Origin: Clostridia bacterium
GTDB lineage: Bacteria > Bacillota > Clostridia > UMGS1810
DNA length: 20,588 nt
NCBI GenBank assembly: GCA_017503945.1
Contig: JAFVSB010000188.1
Span: 1-20,588 of the forward strand
Direction of reading: 5' to 3'
The first letter of the stretch is position 1, and every line of letters starts with the position of its first letter. Below are positions 14,000-20,588 of this stretch, piece after piece. The notes beneath the pieces were generated by a model. That model searched no databases, was not told the origin of the DNA, and saw only the letters and a list, made by a program, of their open reading frames with translations. The position numbers and the translations under genes are program-made.

Positions 14000-14820
14000 G
14001 GTTTAAATTTCAGATACTCTCCCAGCTTGCACGCTGCGCCATGGCTTTTTATTGCCGCACTTAGCTCGCTCTGACTTATTTCTCCTACAAAGCGTCCGTT
14101 TTCAAACACTGCAGTTATTATGTAATATGACGGCGAAATGCGCGAGGCAATGTCCAAAAGCTCTCTGTCTGAGTCAAGGGCAAGATATTTAAGCTTGCCG
14201 GAGTGCGCAATTTGCCCTGAGAGCACAAGCTTTTTGTCGATGAGAGCGCGGCGTTGTTCGCCTTTGTGTGACAAAACGAGAAACACAGCAAACATCAGCA
14301 AAAACGGATTGAGCACCTCAAAAGCCGACATGAGCAAAAACAGGCAAAATATGAGCGTCGTGACGAGGCTTGTGATGCGATGCATGAGCTTGGCTCCGTT
14401 TATTATGCCAAAGCAGGAAGTGAGCGCGCATTTGAGCATTGCGCCGCCGTCGAGAGGGGTGGCGGGAAGCAGATTGACAATGCCAATGCACAAATTGGCA
14501 AATTCAAAAATGCGCACATTCACAATTGAGAAGCTTCGCATCAAAAAAAGTGCGCCAAACATCAAAAAGCTCGATGCAGGCCCTGCTGCCAATATCATCA
14601 CACGCTCTTTTAAGCTCGACACACTTTGTATTTCCAGATTGATGCCGCACACACCAAGGGTTATCTGCCTTGGTGTTCGGCCCAGATATATGCACATTGC
14701 CAGATGTGCACATTCGTGAAGCAGTGCGGCAGCATAGCCCCACAAAAGCTCACTTTCTTTGCCAAGCAGTGCCGCAACAAACACTATGGCAATGGTGGAT
14801 TTTTTGAATTTAAATATCAA
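13996..14820 (-). CDS. spoIVFB: M50 site-2 intramembrane metalloprotease, SpoIVFB-like
   Basis: A 274-residue polytopic membrane protease. HECAH (35-39) is the zinc-binding HExxH and NLLPATPLDGG (116-126) supplies the third ligand D124; several hydrophobic helices surround them, and a soluble tail from about 200 has the look of a CBS-type domain (YYIITAVFENGRFVGEISQSEL). SpoIVFB cuts pro-sigma-K in the mother cell, its CBS part sensing ATP. The gene is directly downstream of an M23 protein with a SpoIVFA layout, and this pairing supports the name. The likely start is the TTG at 14818-14820, which overlaps the M23 stop; no ATG is available before the active site. Another M50 role cannot be excluded. 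Confidence 0.82.
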   Translation of the reverse strand: MIFKFKKSTIAIVFVAALLGKESELLWGYAAALLHECAHLAMCIYLGRTPRQITLGVCGINLEIQSVSSLKERVMILAAGPASSFLMFGALFLMRSFSIVNVRIFEFANLCIGIVNLLPATPLDGGAMLKCALTSCFGIINGAKLMHRITSLVTTLIFCLFLLMSAFEVLNPFLLMFAVFLVLSHKGEQRRALIDKKLVLSGQIAHSGKLKYLALDSDRELLDIASRISPSYYIITAVFENGRFVGEISQSELSAAIKSHGAACKLGEYLKFKP

Positions 14821-15623
14821 CCGCCAATCAGCTCCATGGGATTTATGGGATTGCCGTCATTTCTTATTTCCATGTGAAGGTGAGGCCCCGTGGCGGCACC
14901 TGTGCTGCCCACAAGACCTATTATGTCACCTTTTTTTACCATTTGCCCTTCGCTCACCCTGCTTTCGGCAAGGTGGGCATATGAGCTTGTGTAGTCACCT
15001 GTGTGTTTTATCACAACAAAATTGCCTGAGTATTGATTATAGGTCGATTTTTCCACTGTGCCATCTTCAATGGCACACACCTCGGTGCCTGCATTTGCGG
15101 CAATGTCGATGCCATTGTGAAAGCTGCCTTCGCCGTTTATGGGGTGCACTCTTTCGCCAAACGGTGATGATATGTCACCGCTGCAAGGCATAGACGGTGC
15201 AAACACCTTTTCCTGTGCCGCCTCTTTTGGCAGTGCATCAGATGAAGCGCTGCTGTCTGCCTGTGGTGTGGGCGGCTCGGTTTCGGCAAACACTTTTTCT
15301 GCTTTGTCATCTTCACCTCTGAGATAATCAAAGCAAAACTGAGCGCCTTTTGCACCAAAGCGGGCAATTGCGCCCGATTTGGCACTTGCAAAATTTGCCG
15401 CCTTGCGAATATATGCCATGGGCTTGGAATCGTAAAACCCCTCGGGCATGCTGACTATGCCAATGTGCGATGCTCTTATGATGCAAAAGGCCATAATCAC
15501 TATTATGATAAAAAAAGATGATATTTTTTTGTAGCGGGCACGCTTTTTGGCGTTTTTCATTTCCTGGGCCGATGTGTGAGATACATATTTTGACTGTGTG
15601 GGTTTTCTTCTTTTATACCTCAT
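14817..15623 (-). CDS. spoIVFA: Membrane-anchored M23 (LytM) domain protein, SpoIVFA-like
   Basis: A 268-residue protein with a basic N-terminus, one membrane helix (about 35-50, FFIIIVIMAFCII), a variable linker and a C-terminal M23 domain (about 145-265). The metal ligands are all present: H169 and D173 in HNGID, and H248 and H250 in GPHLH, with SYAHL before them, so it could be an active cell-wall endopeptidase. Position immediately upstream of the M50 protease with overlapping stop and start matches spoIVFA-spoIVFB, in which SpoIVFA anchors and inhibits SpoIVFB. AAGGAG lies 8 bases before the ATG at 15621-15623. A general M23 hydrolase is the alternative. Confidence 0.8.
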   Translation of the reverse strand: MRYKRRKPTQSKYVSHTSAQEMKNAKKRARYKKISSFFIIIVIMAFCIIRASHIGIVSMPEGFYDSKPMAYIRKAANFASAKSGAIARFGAKGAQFCFDYLRGEDDKAEKVFAETEPPTPQADSSASSDALPKEAAQEKVFAPSMPCSGDISSPFGERVHPINGEGSFHNGIDIAANAGTEVCAIEDGTVEKSTYNQYSGNFVVIKHTGDYTSSYAHLAESRVSEGQMVKKGDIIGLVGSTGAATGPHLHMEIRNDGNPINPMELIGG

Positions 15624-15654
15624 AATATCATCTCCTTTTTCACTTATTCAAATC

Positions 15655-15685
15655 TATGTATATTCACTTGTGTGAAAAATATACC
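15655..15685 (-). promoter_or_regulatory. Possible sigma-E-type promoter of the spoIVF-like pair
   Basis: On the minus strand GGTATATT (15678-15685) and TATACATA (15655-15662) with 15 bases between resemble the mother-cell sigma-E pattern (ATA-type -35, ATACA core in -10), though the gap is a base or so longer than usual. No good sigma-A promoter was seen for this pair. Confidence 0.3.
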
Positions 15686-15728
15686 TTTTATTGCCATTGT
15701 GAGGTGAGTTTTTTATGTAATATTTTCG

Positions 15729-15757
15729 TTGACAAAAACTGACACATGTGTTACCAT
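15729..15757 (+). promoter_or_regulatory. Sigma-A promoter of the riboswitch-symporter unit
   Basis: TTGACA (15729-15734), 17-base spacer, TACCAT (15752-15757). The predicted start near 15764 gives a leader of about 250 bases holding the glycine riboswitch. Confidence 0.7.
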
Positions 15758-15814
15758 ATAGAAAATTAAATACTCGGTGATACTTTCAGAATGTTTTTTC
15801 AGACTGAAAGGGTA

Positions 15815-15900
15815 GGGAACTCTGGAGAATCTCAAGCTGTATTGAGTGCCGAAGGTGCAAGGCGCATTAGCGCCGAATCTCTCAGGCAAAAGGACAGAGC
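15815..15900 (+). promoter_or_regulatory. Glycine riboswitch, single aptamer (gcvT motif)
   Basis: The conserved cores GCCGAAGGTGCAA (15848-15860) and AATCTCTCAGGCAAAAGGACAGAG (within 15876-15899) are diagnostic. P1 pairs CTCTG (15820-15824) with CAGAG (15895-15899); inner hairpins are CTCAA/TTGAG (15831-15846) and GGCGC/GCGCC (15861-15874). There is one aptamer; a hairpin GCACA ... TGTGTGC (15899-15930) follows directly and one (CTTTCAG/CTGAAAG, 15783-15810) precedes it, either of which could be the 'ghost' partner of single-aptamer forms. It controls the symporter through the terminator downstream. Confidence 0.93.
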
Positions 15901-15954
15901 ACATTTTGCAGCATGCAAAGTTTGTGTGCTATGCAGATTGTGTGTTTTTTCGGA

Positions 15955-15995
15955 GTTATCGGTCCGTGTGTTGCCGGTAGCTTTTTTATTTTTTA
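15955..15995 (+). terminator. Riboswitch expression-platform terminator
   Basis: Stem GTTATCGG (15955-15962) / CCGGTAGC (15974-15981), with two G-U pairs and an 11-base loop, is followed by TTTTTTATTTTTT. It lies between the glycine aptamer and the symporter ribosome site, so glycine binding probably decides read-through. Whether glycine turns the gene on or off cannot be settled by eye. Confidence 0.75.
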
Positions 15996-16011
15996 AGGAG
16001 GAGTTCAGATT

Positions 16012-17436
16012 ATGGAATTTCTGAAACAAATTGAAGCTTCATTGTACAACATCGTGAATACCATCAATGCATATATGGCTGACTATGTTCTCATTGTGCT
16101 GCTTGTTGGTATAGGTCTTTATTTCTCATTCAAAACCCGTTTTGTTCAGGTGCGTTGCTTTGGCGAAGGCCTCAAGCAGGTTTTTGGCAACGTCTCACTC
16201 AAGGGCAAAAAGCAAAAAAGCGGCATGAGCTCATTCCAGGCAGTTGCCACAGCTATTGCAGGTCAGGTGGGCACAGGTAACATCGTGGGTGCTTCGGGTG
16301 CTATTCTCGTTGGTGGCCCCGGTGCTATCTTCTGGATGTGGATTATCGCTTTTCTTGGCATGGCCACAATCTATGCCGAAGCAGTGCTTGCTCAGGAAAC
16401 CAGACAGGTTGATGCCGATGGTAATGTTGCAGGCGGCCCTATCTACTACATAAAGCGCGCATTCAGCGGCAAATTCGGCACATTCCTTGCAGGCTTTTTT
16501 GCAATTGCCACTGTTATCGCTCTCGGCTTTGTAGGCGGTATGGTTCAGTCCAACTCCATTGGTGCCACATTCAACACTGCATTTGGCATCCCCACATGGG
16601 TTACAGGCGTTGTGGTTGCTGCAATTGTTGGTTTCATCGTTATCGGTGGCGCCCAGAGAATCGCATCGGCTGCTGAAAAAATTGTTCCTTTCATGGCTAT
16701 TCTCTACATTGTAGGCGGTCTTGTTGTACTTGCCGTAAACATCACCAAAATCCCCGAAACAATAGGCATGATATTCAAGTTTGCATTCCAGCCTCAGGCT
16801 CTCATCGGCGGCGGCATCGGTGTTGCTCTCAAAACCGCTATCAGTCAGGGTGCAAAGAGAGGTCTTTTCTCCAACGAAGCAGGTATGGGTTCTACACCTC
16901 ATGCTCACGCCATGGCAAATGTTGACAACCCCCACAAACAGGGCGTGGCTGCAATGATTGGTGTGTTCCTTGACACATTCGTAGTGCTCACAATGACAGC
17001 TCTCGTTGTTATCTCCTGCCTCTATGCAGGCAATGGCCCCCTCAGCGTGGCAGGCGACCCCGCAGTTGTTTCTGCTGCAGCAGGTCTTGACAAAACCAAC
17101 ATGGCACAAACTGCTTTTGGCAGTGTGTTTGGCGGATGGCTCGGCAATGCATATGTTGCAGTGTGCCTCATGTTCTTTGCTTTCACCACCATCATCAGCT
17201 GGAATCTCTTTGGCGAAATCAACTTCAAATATCTCTTTGGTGCAAAATCCAAAATCGTATATGCTATAATTTCTGTTGTGTGCGTGTTCCTCGGTGCTAT
17301 ACTCTACAATGACCTTGTGTGGGTTGTGCAGGATACACTCAATCAGTTTATGGTTATCCCCAACGTAATTGCTCTTGCAGCACTTTCGGGTCTTGTTGTA
17401 AAATCATCAAAAAACAAAGAAAGACTTGATAAATAA
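16012..17436 (+). CDS. Alanine/glycine:cation symporter (AGCS family), probably glycine
   Basis: A 474-residue membrane transporter with about 10-12 hydrophobic helices. Family wording includes SFQAVATAIAGQVGTGNIVG (about 73-92), GGPGAIFWMWIIAFLGMAT, GGPIYYIKRAF, RGLFSNEAGMGSTPHAHA and SWNLFGEINFKYLFG. It moves alanine or glycine with Na+ or H+ across the cytoplasmic membrane. The glycine riboswitch upstream makes glycine the likely substrate. AGGAGGAG sits 8 bases before the ATG. Codon choice is more uniform (many CTC, GCT, ATC, GGC) than in the neighbours, which suggests high expression. A terminator follows at 17455. Confidence 0.94.
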   Translation: MEFLKQIEASLYNIVNTINAYMADYVLIVLLVGIGLYFSFKTRFVQVRCFGEGLKQVFGNVSLKGKKQKSGMSSFQAVATAIAGQVGTGNIVGASGAILVGGPGAIFWMWIIAFLGMATIYAEAVLAQETRQVDADGNVAGGPIYYIKRAFSGKFGTFLAGFFAIATVIALGFVGGMVQSNSIGATFNTAFGIPTWVTGVVVAAIVGFIVIGGAQRIASAAEKIVPFMAILYIVGGLVVLAVNITKIPETIGMIFKFAFQPQALIGGGIGVALKTAISQGAKRGLFSNEAGMGSTPHAHAMANVDNPHKQGVAAMIGVFLDTFVVLTMTALVVISCLYAGNGPLSVAGDPAVVSAAAGLDKTNMAQTAFGSVFGGWLGNAYVAVCLMFFAFTTIISWNLFGEINFKYLFGAKSKIVYAIISVVCVFLGAILYNDLVWVVQDTLNQFMVIPNVIALAALSGLVVKSSKNKERLDK

Positions 17437-17454
17437 GATATTTTGTTGTATAAT
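17426..17454 (+). promoter_or_regulatory. Sigma-A promoter of azlCD, overlapping the symporter gene end
   Basis: TTGATA (17426-17431, inside the last symporter codons), 17-base spacer, TATAAT (17449-17454). The predicted start (about 17461) falls within the left arm of the symporter terminator, so azlCD transcripts would lack part of that stem. Confidence 0.75.
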
Positions 17455-17487
17455 AAAATACAGCTTGCGAAAGCAAGCTGTATTTTT
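17455..17487 (+). terminator. Intrinsic terminator of the symporter gene
   Basis: A 14-base stem AAAATACAGCTTGC / GCAAGCTGTATTTT with a GAAA tetraloop, ending in TTTTT. Confidence 0.9.
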
Positions 17488-17503
17488 GTGCTGGGAGATG
17501 ATT

Positions 17504-18226
17504 GTGAAAATGAATTATACATATGGACTAAAGCGCGGCCTTCCGATTGCTCTTGGTTATCTTTCGGTGGCGTTTGGCTTTGGCATAACTGCAGTGTCGG
17601 CGGGGCTTGCGCCCTGGCAGGCAGTGATTGTGTCGCTCACCAATTTCACCTCTGCAGGTCAGGTGGCGGGCGTGTCGGTAATAGCAACGCTTGGCACAGT
17701 GATTGAAATGATAATAGCTCAGTTTATAATAAATCTGCGATATGCACTCATGGGCATTGCTCTCACCCAAAAGCTCAGCGGCAAATTCACCTTTTTGCAC
17801 CGCTTTATTGCAGCTTTTGGCATAAGCGACGAGTCGTTTGTGATGGCAGTATCAGAAAAAGAAAAAGTAACACCTGCATATATGTATGGTCTTATGACTC
17901 TGCCCATTATGGCCTGGACCCTCGGCACTGCAATTGGTGCATATTCGGGTTCGGTGTTGCCGATTAGTGTGAGAGATGCTCTGGGTCTTGCTATATATGC
18001 AATGTTTGTGGCAATTATTGTGCCCCCTGCAAGAGATAATCGTGCAGTGATGTGGGCAGTCATCATGGCGGCGGCTCTCAGCTCGCTGATATATTATGTG
18101 CCATGGCTTTCGGCGCACATATCAAGCGGATTTTCAGTGATAATATGCGCGGTGGTGGCATCGGCTGCCTTGGCAAAGCTCTGCCCCGTGAATGAAGTGG
18201 AAAAGGAGGAGCAAAGCAATGACTAA
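17504..18226 (+). CDS. azlC: AzlC family branched-chain amino acid exporter, large subunit
   Basis: A 240-residue membrane protein with about six or seven helices. The opening YTYGLKRGLPIALGYLSVAFGFG, the NFTSAGQ segment and AAFGISDESFVMA are typical AzlC (LIV-E family) features; with AzlD it exports branched-chain amino acids and analogues. I placed the start at GTG 17504, 6 bases after GGGAG (17493-17497); the ATG two codons later at 17510 is the alternative, and the longer open frame overlaps the symporter gene and terminator. It overlaps azlD by 8 bases. Confidence 0.9.
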   Translation: MKMNYTYGLKRGLPIALGYLSVAFGFGITAVSAGLAPWQAVIVSLTNFTSAGQVAGVSVIATLGTVIEMIIAQFIINLRYALMGIALTQKLSGKFTFLHRFIAAFGISDESFVMAVSEKEKVTPAYMYGLMTLPIMAWTLGTAIGAYSGSVLPISVRDALGLAIYAMFVAIIVPPARDNRAVMWAVIMAAALSSLIYYVPWLSAHISSGFSVIICAVVASAALAKLCPVNEVEKEEQSND

Positions 18227-18533
18227 GAATTTTGTAACTTTGCTTGTGGCAATGGCTCTCACCACATATCTTGTGAGAATGATTCCTTTTACTTTTTTCC
18301 GCTCACAAATCCGTTCCAAATTTATGTGTGATTTTTTGTATTACATACCATATTGCGTGCTTGGCGCAATGACTGTGCCCTACATCTTCTATGCAGGCGG
18401 CTCATTTGCCTCTTCGCTTTGCGGCTTTTTGGCAGCGCTTGTTATGGCATATTGCAAATTTCCGCTGCTTGGTGTGGCGGCAGTTGCGTGTGTCACGGCA
18501 TATGTGTCTGAGATTGTTATAAAAATTTTGTAA
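18219..18533 (+). CDS. azlD: AzlD family branched-chain amino acid transport protein, small subunit
   Basis: A 104-residue protein with about three to four hydrophobic helices. TYLVRMIPFTFFR near the start and the central YIPYCVLGAMTVPYIF are typical of AzlD. It is the partner of AzlC and lies directly behind it with an 8-base overlap. AAGGAGGAG precedes the ATG at 18219 by 7 bases; the open frame extends 9 codons further without a site. The stop is followed at once by a hairpin terminator. Confidence 0.9.
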   Translation: MTKNFVTLLVAMALTTYLVRMIPFTFFRSQIRSKFMCDFLYYIPYCVLGAMTVPYIFYAGGSFASSLCGFLAALVMAYCKFPLLGVAAVACVTAYVSEIVIKIL

Positions 18534-18574
18534 TAAAAACAAGTCATCTCTTTTGCAGATGGCTTGTTTTTATT
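18532..18574. terminator. Bidirectional terminator between azlD and the AI-2E permease gene
   Basis: An 18-base stem AATAAAAACAAGTCATCT / AGATGGCTTGTTTTTATT with a 7-base loop and one wobble pair. It begins at the last bases of the azlD stop codon and contains the final 10 or so codons of the minus-strand gene. Confidence 0.85.
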
Positions 18575-19644
18575 ATGTCGCAAAGAATATATTTGCCAAG
18601 CGCAACCATTGGCACCGAAAGCACAATTCCCCATATGCCAAAAAAGCCTCCCCCCACAAACACCCCTGCAAGCACCCAAAAGGGCTTGAGCGAGAGAGTC
18701 ACCTTTACTATGTGCGGAGCAATGACATTGCCGTCGAGCTGCCCAAGCACAAGCAGACACACGCCCACCGTGATGGCTTTTGGCAGGCCCGTGGTTATCA
18801 GAGTCACTATCACCGCTATGGCAGTGGCACACACAGAACCAAAATACGGCACCAAATTGAATATGCCAAGCACAAGCGAAAGGGCGGGGGCGTGTTTTAC
18901 TCTGAGCACAAGCAAAATAAGCAGTGACAAGCCAAAAATGATGATGGCGTCAATCACAGAGCAGTAAAAATAACGCCCTATGAAAAACAGTGCCTTGAGA
19001 GCATATTTTTTGAGCCATGCTTGCTTTGCCGGCGTGACGAAAAGCCCCAGAGCAAATTTTGCCCATCTTATGAGTGACTCTCTGTCGACAAGGATATACA
19101 CAGACATTATAAATGACAAAACTGTGTTTGCCAGCCATCTTGACACTCCGATGACCGTTGAGGTGTATACTTCGGGTCTGGCAAGAGGCGAGGCTGCAAT
19201 AAACCTTTCAATGCTGGCAAAAACTCCTTTGGCTTCTATATTAAAAAAAGGTGTGCGATTGATTTTTTGAACGATTGCATCAATCATAGACGGTGCTGCC
19301 TTGACAAAGCTTGTGATACTTTTGCTAAGCAGCGGCACAATGATGCAAAATATAGATGCAAGCAAGGCTGCCAGTGCAGCATATACCATGATAACTGACA
19401 ACATGCGGGCATGTGATGAAACAAAATGGATTTTGGCTGAAGCAAAAGCATCTTCTGCTCTTTTGCACACCGGATACATAATCAGTGCAATTGCAATGGC
19501 AATGAATATTGGTGAAAACACCGAAAGTACATGAAGCAAAGCCCTATAGATAGAACTTGCATTGTCAATTGCTTTATATGCTGCAAGCAGCAATAGTGCC
19601 ACGAAAAAAGGAAAAGCATATCTTTCAAACCTATCATTCTTCAA
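18544..19644 (-). CDS. AI-2E/PerM family membrane permease (UPF0118)
   Basis: A 366-residue protein with about seven or eight helices in the PerM layout: paired helices at the start (FPFFVALLLLAAYKA, FSPIFIAIAIALIMYPV), a soluble middle and a conserved end block with LVPYFGSVCATAIAV, LDGNVIAPHIV and PFWVLAGVFVGGGFFGIWG. Members export autoinducer-2 in one case and act as Na+(Li+)/H+ antiporters in others; sporulating bacteria have related YtvI-type proteins. The substrate cannot be told. I placed the start at TTG 19642-19644, 6 bases after AGAGGTG; the frame opens 18 codons earlier at a GTG with no ribosome site. Confidence 0.88.
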   Translation of the reverse strand: MKNDRFERYAFPFFVALLLLAAYKAIDNASSIYRALLHVLSVFSPIFIAIAIALIMYPVCKRAEDAFASAKIHFVSSHARMLSVIMVYAALAALLASIFCIIVPLLSKSITSFVKAAPSMIDAIVQKINRTPFFNIEAKGVFASIERFIAASPLARPEVYTSTVIGVSRWLANTVLSFIMSVYILVDRESLIRWAKFALGLFVTPAKQAWLKKYALKALFFIGRYFYCSVIDAIIIFGLSLLILLVLRVKHAPALSLVLGIFNLVPYFGSVCATAIAVIVTLITTGLPKAITVGVCLLVLGQLDGNVIAPHIVKVTLSLKPFWVLAGVFVGGGFFGIWGIVLSVPMVALGKYILCDIIKTSHLQKR

Positions 19645-19693
19645 AAGATTCACCTCTTTTGTATTATGAGTTTTTTTGCCGGATATTATGTTA

Positions 19694-19723
19694 TTCACAA
19701 AGCAGATGGCAAATTCATATATT
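19694..19723 (+). promoter_or_regulatory. Probable sigma-A promoter of the feoA-like gene
   Basis: TTCACA (19694-19699), 18-base spacer, TATATT (19718-19723), about 20 bases before the start codon. Confidence 0.5.
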
Positions 19724-19745
19724 GGCTATAAGGGGGAAATAAAAA

Positions 19746-19988
19746 ATGGAAAAGTTCAAAAAGCCCATGAGCCTCCTTGCAGAGGGTGAGAGGGCAGTGA
19801 TTGAAAGCTCATGCAATGAGCCCGTGATGAAAAGGCGGCTCTTCGACCTTGGGTTTGTGCCGGGAAGCTGTGTGCAATGTGTGGCGGTGGCGGCGTTTGG
19901 TGACCCAAAGGCATATCTTGTGAAAAACACAGTGATTGCTCTGAGGTGTGAAGACAGCGAAAAAATCTGTGTTGAGTGTATAGACTGA
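19746..19988 (+). CDS. FeoA-domain protein, standalone
   Basis: An 80-residue protein of the FeoA SH3-like fold: KRRLFDLGFVPGSCV (residues 29-43) and AFGDPKAYLVKNTVIALR (about 50-67) are the two conserved strands-and-turn blocks. FeoA helps the FeoB ferrous iron permease on the cytoplasmic side. No feoB is nearby and the unit holds only this gene, so it may be a spare FeoA or serve another role. It has four cysteines (C23, C42, C45 and C68) plus C77, more than usual for FeoA. AAGGGGG lies 9 bases before the ATG. Confidence 0.88.
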   Translation: MEKFKKPMSLLAEGERAVIESSCNEPVMKRRLFDLGFVPGSCVQCVAVAAFGDPKAYLVKNTVIALRCEDSEKICVECID

Positions 19989-19989
19989 A

Positions 19990-20021
19990 AATATATACCC
20001 CAAAATTCGGGGGTATATATT
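19990..20021 (+). terminator. Hairpin after the feoA-like gene
   Basis: A perfect 12-base stem AATATATACCCC / GGGGTATATATT with an 8-base loop starts 2 bases past the stop codon. There is no long T tail, so termination may be partial. The rest of the gap up to the tRNA promoter at 20130 holds nothing I can identify. Confidence 0.65.
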
Positions 20022-20129
20022 GCGGTGATGATACATATAATATAAACTGAAAAGCAATGTTGCAGTAAGTTTGTATTTTGAATTGGCATTTTTTTGGTGA
20101 TTTTGCAGACTCATTTTTCCAAAAAAAGC

Positions 20130-20158
20130 TTGACAAAGGGTTTCATATATGATAATAT
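20130..20158 (+). promoter_or_regulatory. Sigma-A promoter of the tRNA pair
   Basis: TTGACA (20130-20135), 17-base spacer, TAATAT (20153-20158). The predicted start near 20165 is just before tRNA-Leu. Confidence 0.8.
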
Positions 20159-20177
20159 AATTAGGCGCAATGGGTAC

Positions 20178-20262
20178 GCCGGAGTGGCGGAACTGGCAGA
20201 CGCACAGGACTTAAAATCCTGCGGCCCTTAAAGCCGTACCGGTTCGATTCCGGTCTCCGGCA
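20178..20262 (+). tRNA. tRNA-Leu (anticodon UAA)
   Basis: Class II tRNA of 85 bases. Acceptor stem GCCGGAG / CTCCGGC with discriminator A; the anticodon stem CAGGA / TCCTG encloses loop CTTAAAA with anticodon TAA at 20212-20214; the long variable arm and the T arm ACCGGTTCGATTCCGGT are clear. CCA is not encoded. It reads UUA codons and, by wobble, UUG. Confidence 0.96.
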
Positions 20263-20287
20263 TTTCAATTGCGCCTTAGCTAAATAT

Positions 20288-20364
<77 letters not shown>

Positions 20365-20400
20365 AAAAAATTCCTTGGACTTTTGTCCGAGGAATTTTTT
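20365..20400 (+). terminator. Intrinsic terminator of the tRNA unit
   Basis: Stem AATTCCTTGGAC / GTCCGAGGAATT with a TTTT loop and one wobble pair, flanked by an A run and followed by TTTT. Confidence 0.88.
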
Positions 20401-20588
20401 GTTGTACGCAAGAGGCTGAATTTTGTGCACTTGCAACTCCGGTTTTTTTGAGCCCGACGACGGGCGAATAACTTGTTTTCAGGCTCCCGCTGCCTGAGGC
20501 AGATGAAGGGAGGCTGAAAAGGGGCAGCGGTCGAAAAAGAGTTGCACCAAAAGGTGCAACAATCTTTTTCGGGCACCGCAACTCGAAA
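20401..20588. repeat. Hairpin-rich non-coding stretch at the right edge
   Basis: No gene is supported here. It holds several inverted repeats: GCCCG / CGGGC (about 20452-20465), CTGCC / GGCAG inside a longer imperfect palindrome (about 20480-20519), and a strong hairpin with CGAAAAAGA (20532-20540) and GTTGCACC (20541-20548) pairing with GGTGCAAC (20553-20560) and TCTTTTTCG (20563-20571). It may be an intergenic repeat cluster that continues past the edge. Confidence 0.5.

Noticed and set aside
16231..17109. A 292-codon frame antisense to the symporter gene.
   Set aside because: It is a shadow of a codon-biased gene; the translation is cysteine- and histidine-rich with no family wording, and there is no start signal.

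Overview
The window looks like a chromosomal segment of a Gram-positive, spore-forming member of the Clostridia (Bacillota). The grounds are near-consensus sigma-A promoters (mostly 17-base spacers), strong AGGAGG-type ribosome binding sites, frequent TTG and GTG starts, a tRNA-Leu and an ssrA without an encoded CCA, a glycine riboswitch, and a SpoIVFA/SpoIVFB-like pair beside the paired radical-SAM genes typical of clostridial genomes. The species cannot be named from the sequence alone. Nearly all genes are housekeeping; no phage, insertion sequence, CRISPR array or defence system was seen.

Left part (1-3100, minus strand). The 5' end of ileS with its own promoter; then an RNA/translation-quality cluster read leftwards: prmA (L11 methyltransferase), rsmE (16S m3U1498 methyltransferase, with its own promoter), a four-helix membrane protein of unknown function, and dtd (D-aminoacyl-tRNA deacylase), closed by a terminator. 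A divergent promoter region (3101-3254) starts the plus-strand unit rsmD-coaD-coiled-coil protein, which ends in a clear terminator.

Middle (4824-9770, plus strand). proB-proA (first two proline-synthesis steps), an NfeD-like/SPFH membrane pair, and trmB (tRNA m7G46 methyltransferase). A consensus promoter overlapping the trmB stop codon drives ssrA (tmRNA). Behind ssrA its last bases plus terminator are duplicated at a 220-base offset around a GC-rich hairpin segment: the most unusual structure in the window.

9771-15623. A cytoplasmic GH13 alpha-glucan-active enzyme with a C-terminal extension, facing a minus-strand block read leftwards: an M23-domain SpoIVFA-like protein, an M50 SpoIVFB-like intramembrane protease, a large radical-SAM protein and its usual small DUF2344 partner. 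The first two likely act in the pro-sigma-K checkpoint; the radical-SAM pair has no established reaction.

Right part (15624-20588). A promoter, single-aptamer glycine riboswitch and terminator control an alanine/glycine:cation symporter, followed by azlC-azlD (branched-chain amino acid exporter) on a promoter whose start point lies inside the symporter's terminator hairpin. An AI-2E-family permease lies convergent on azlD. A lone FeoA protein, tRNA-Leu(UAA) and initiator-like tRNA-Met(CAU) follow, and the window ends in a hairpin-rich non-coding stretch.
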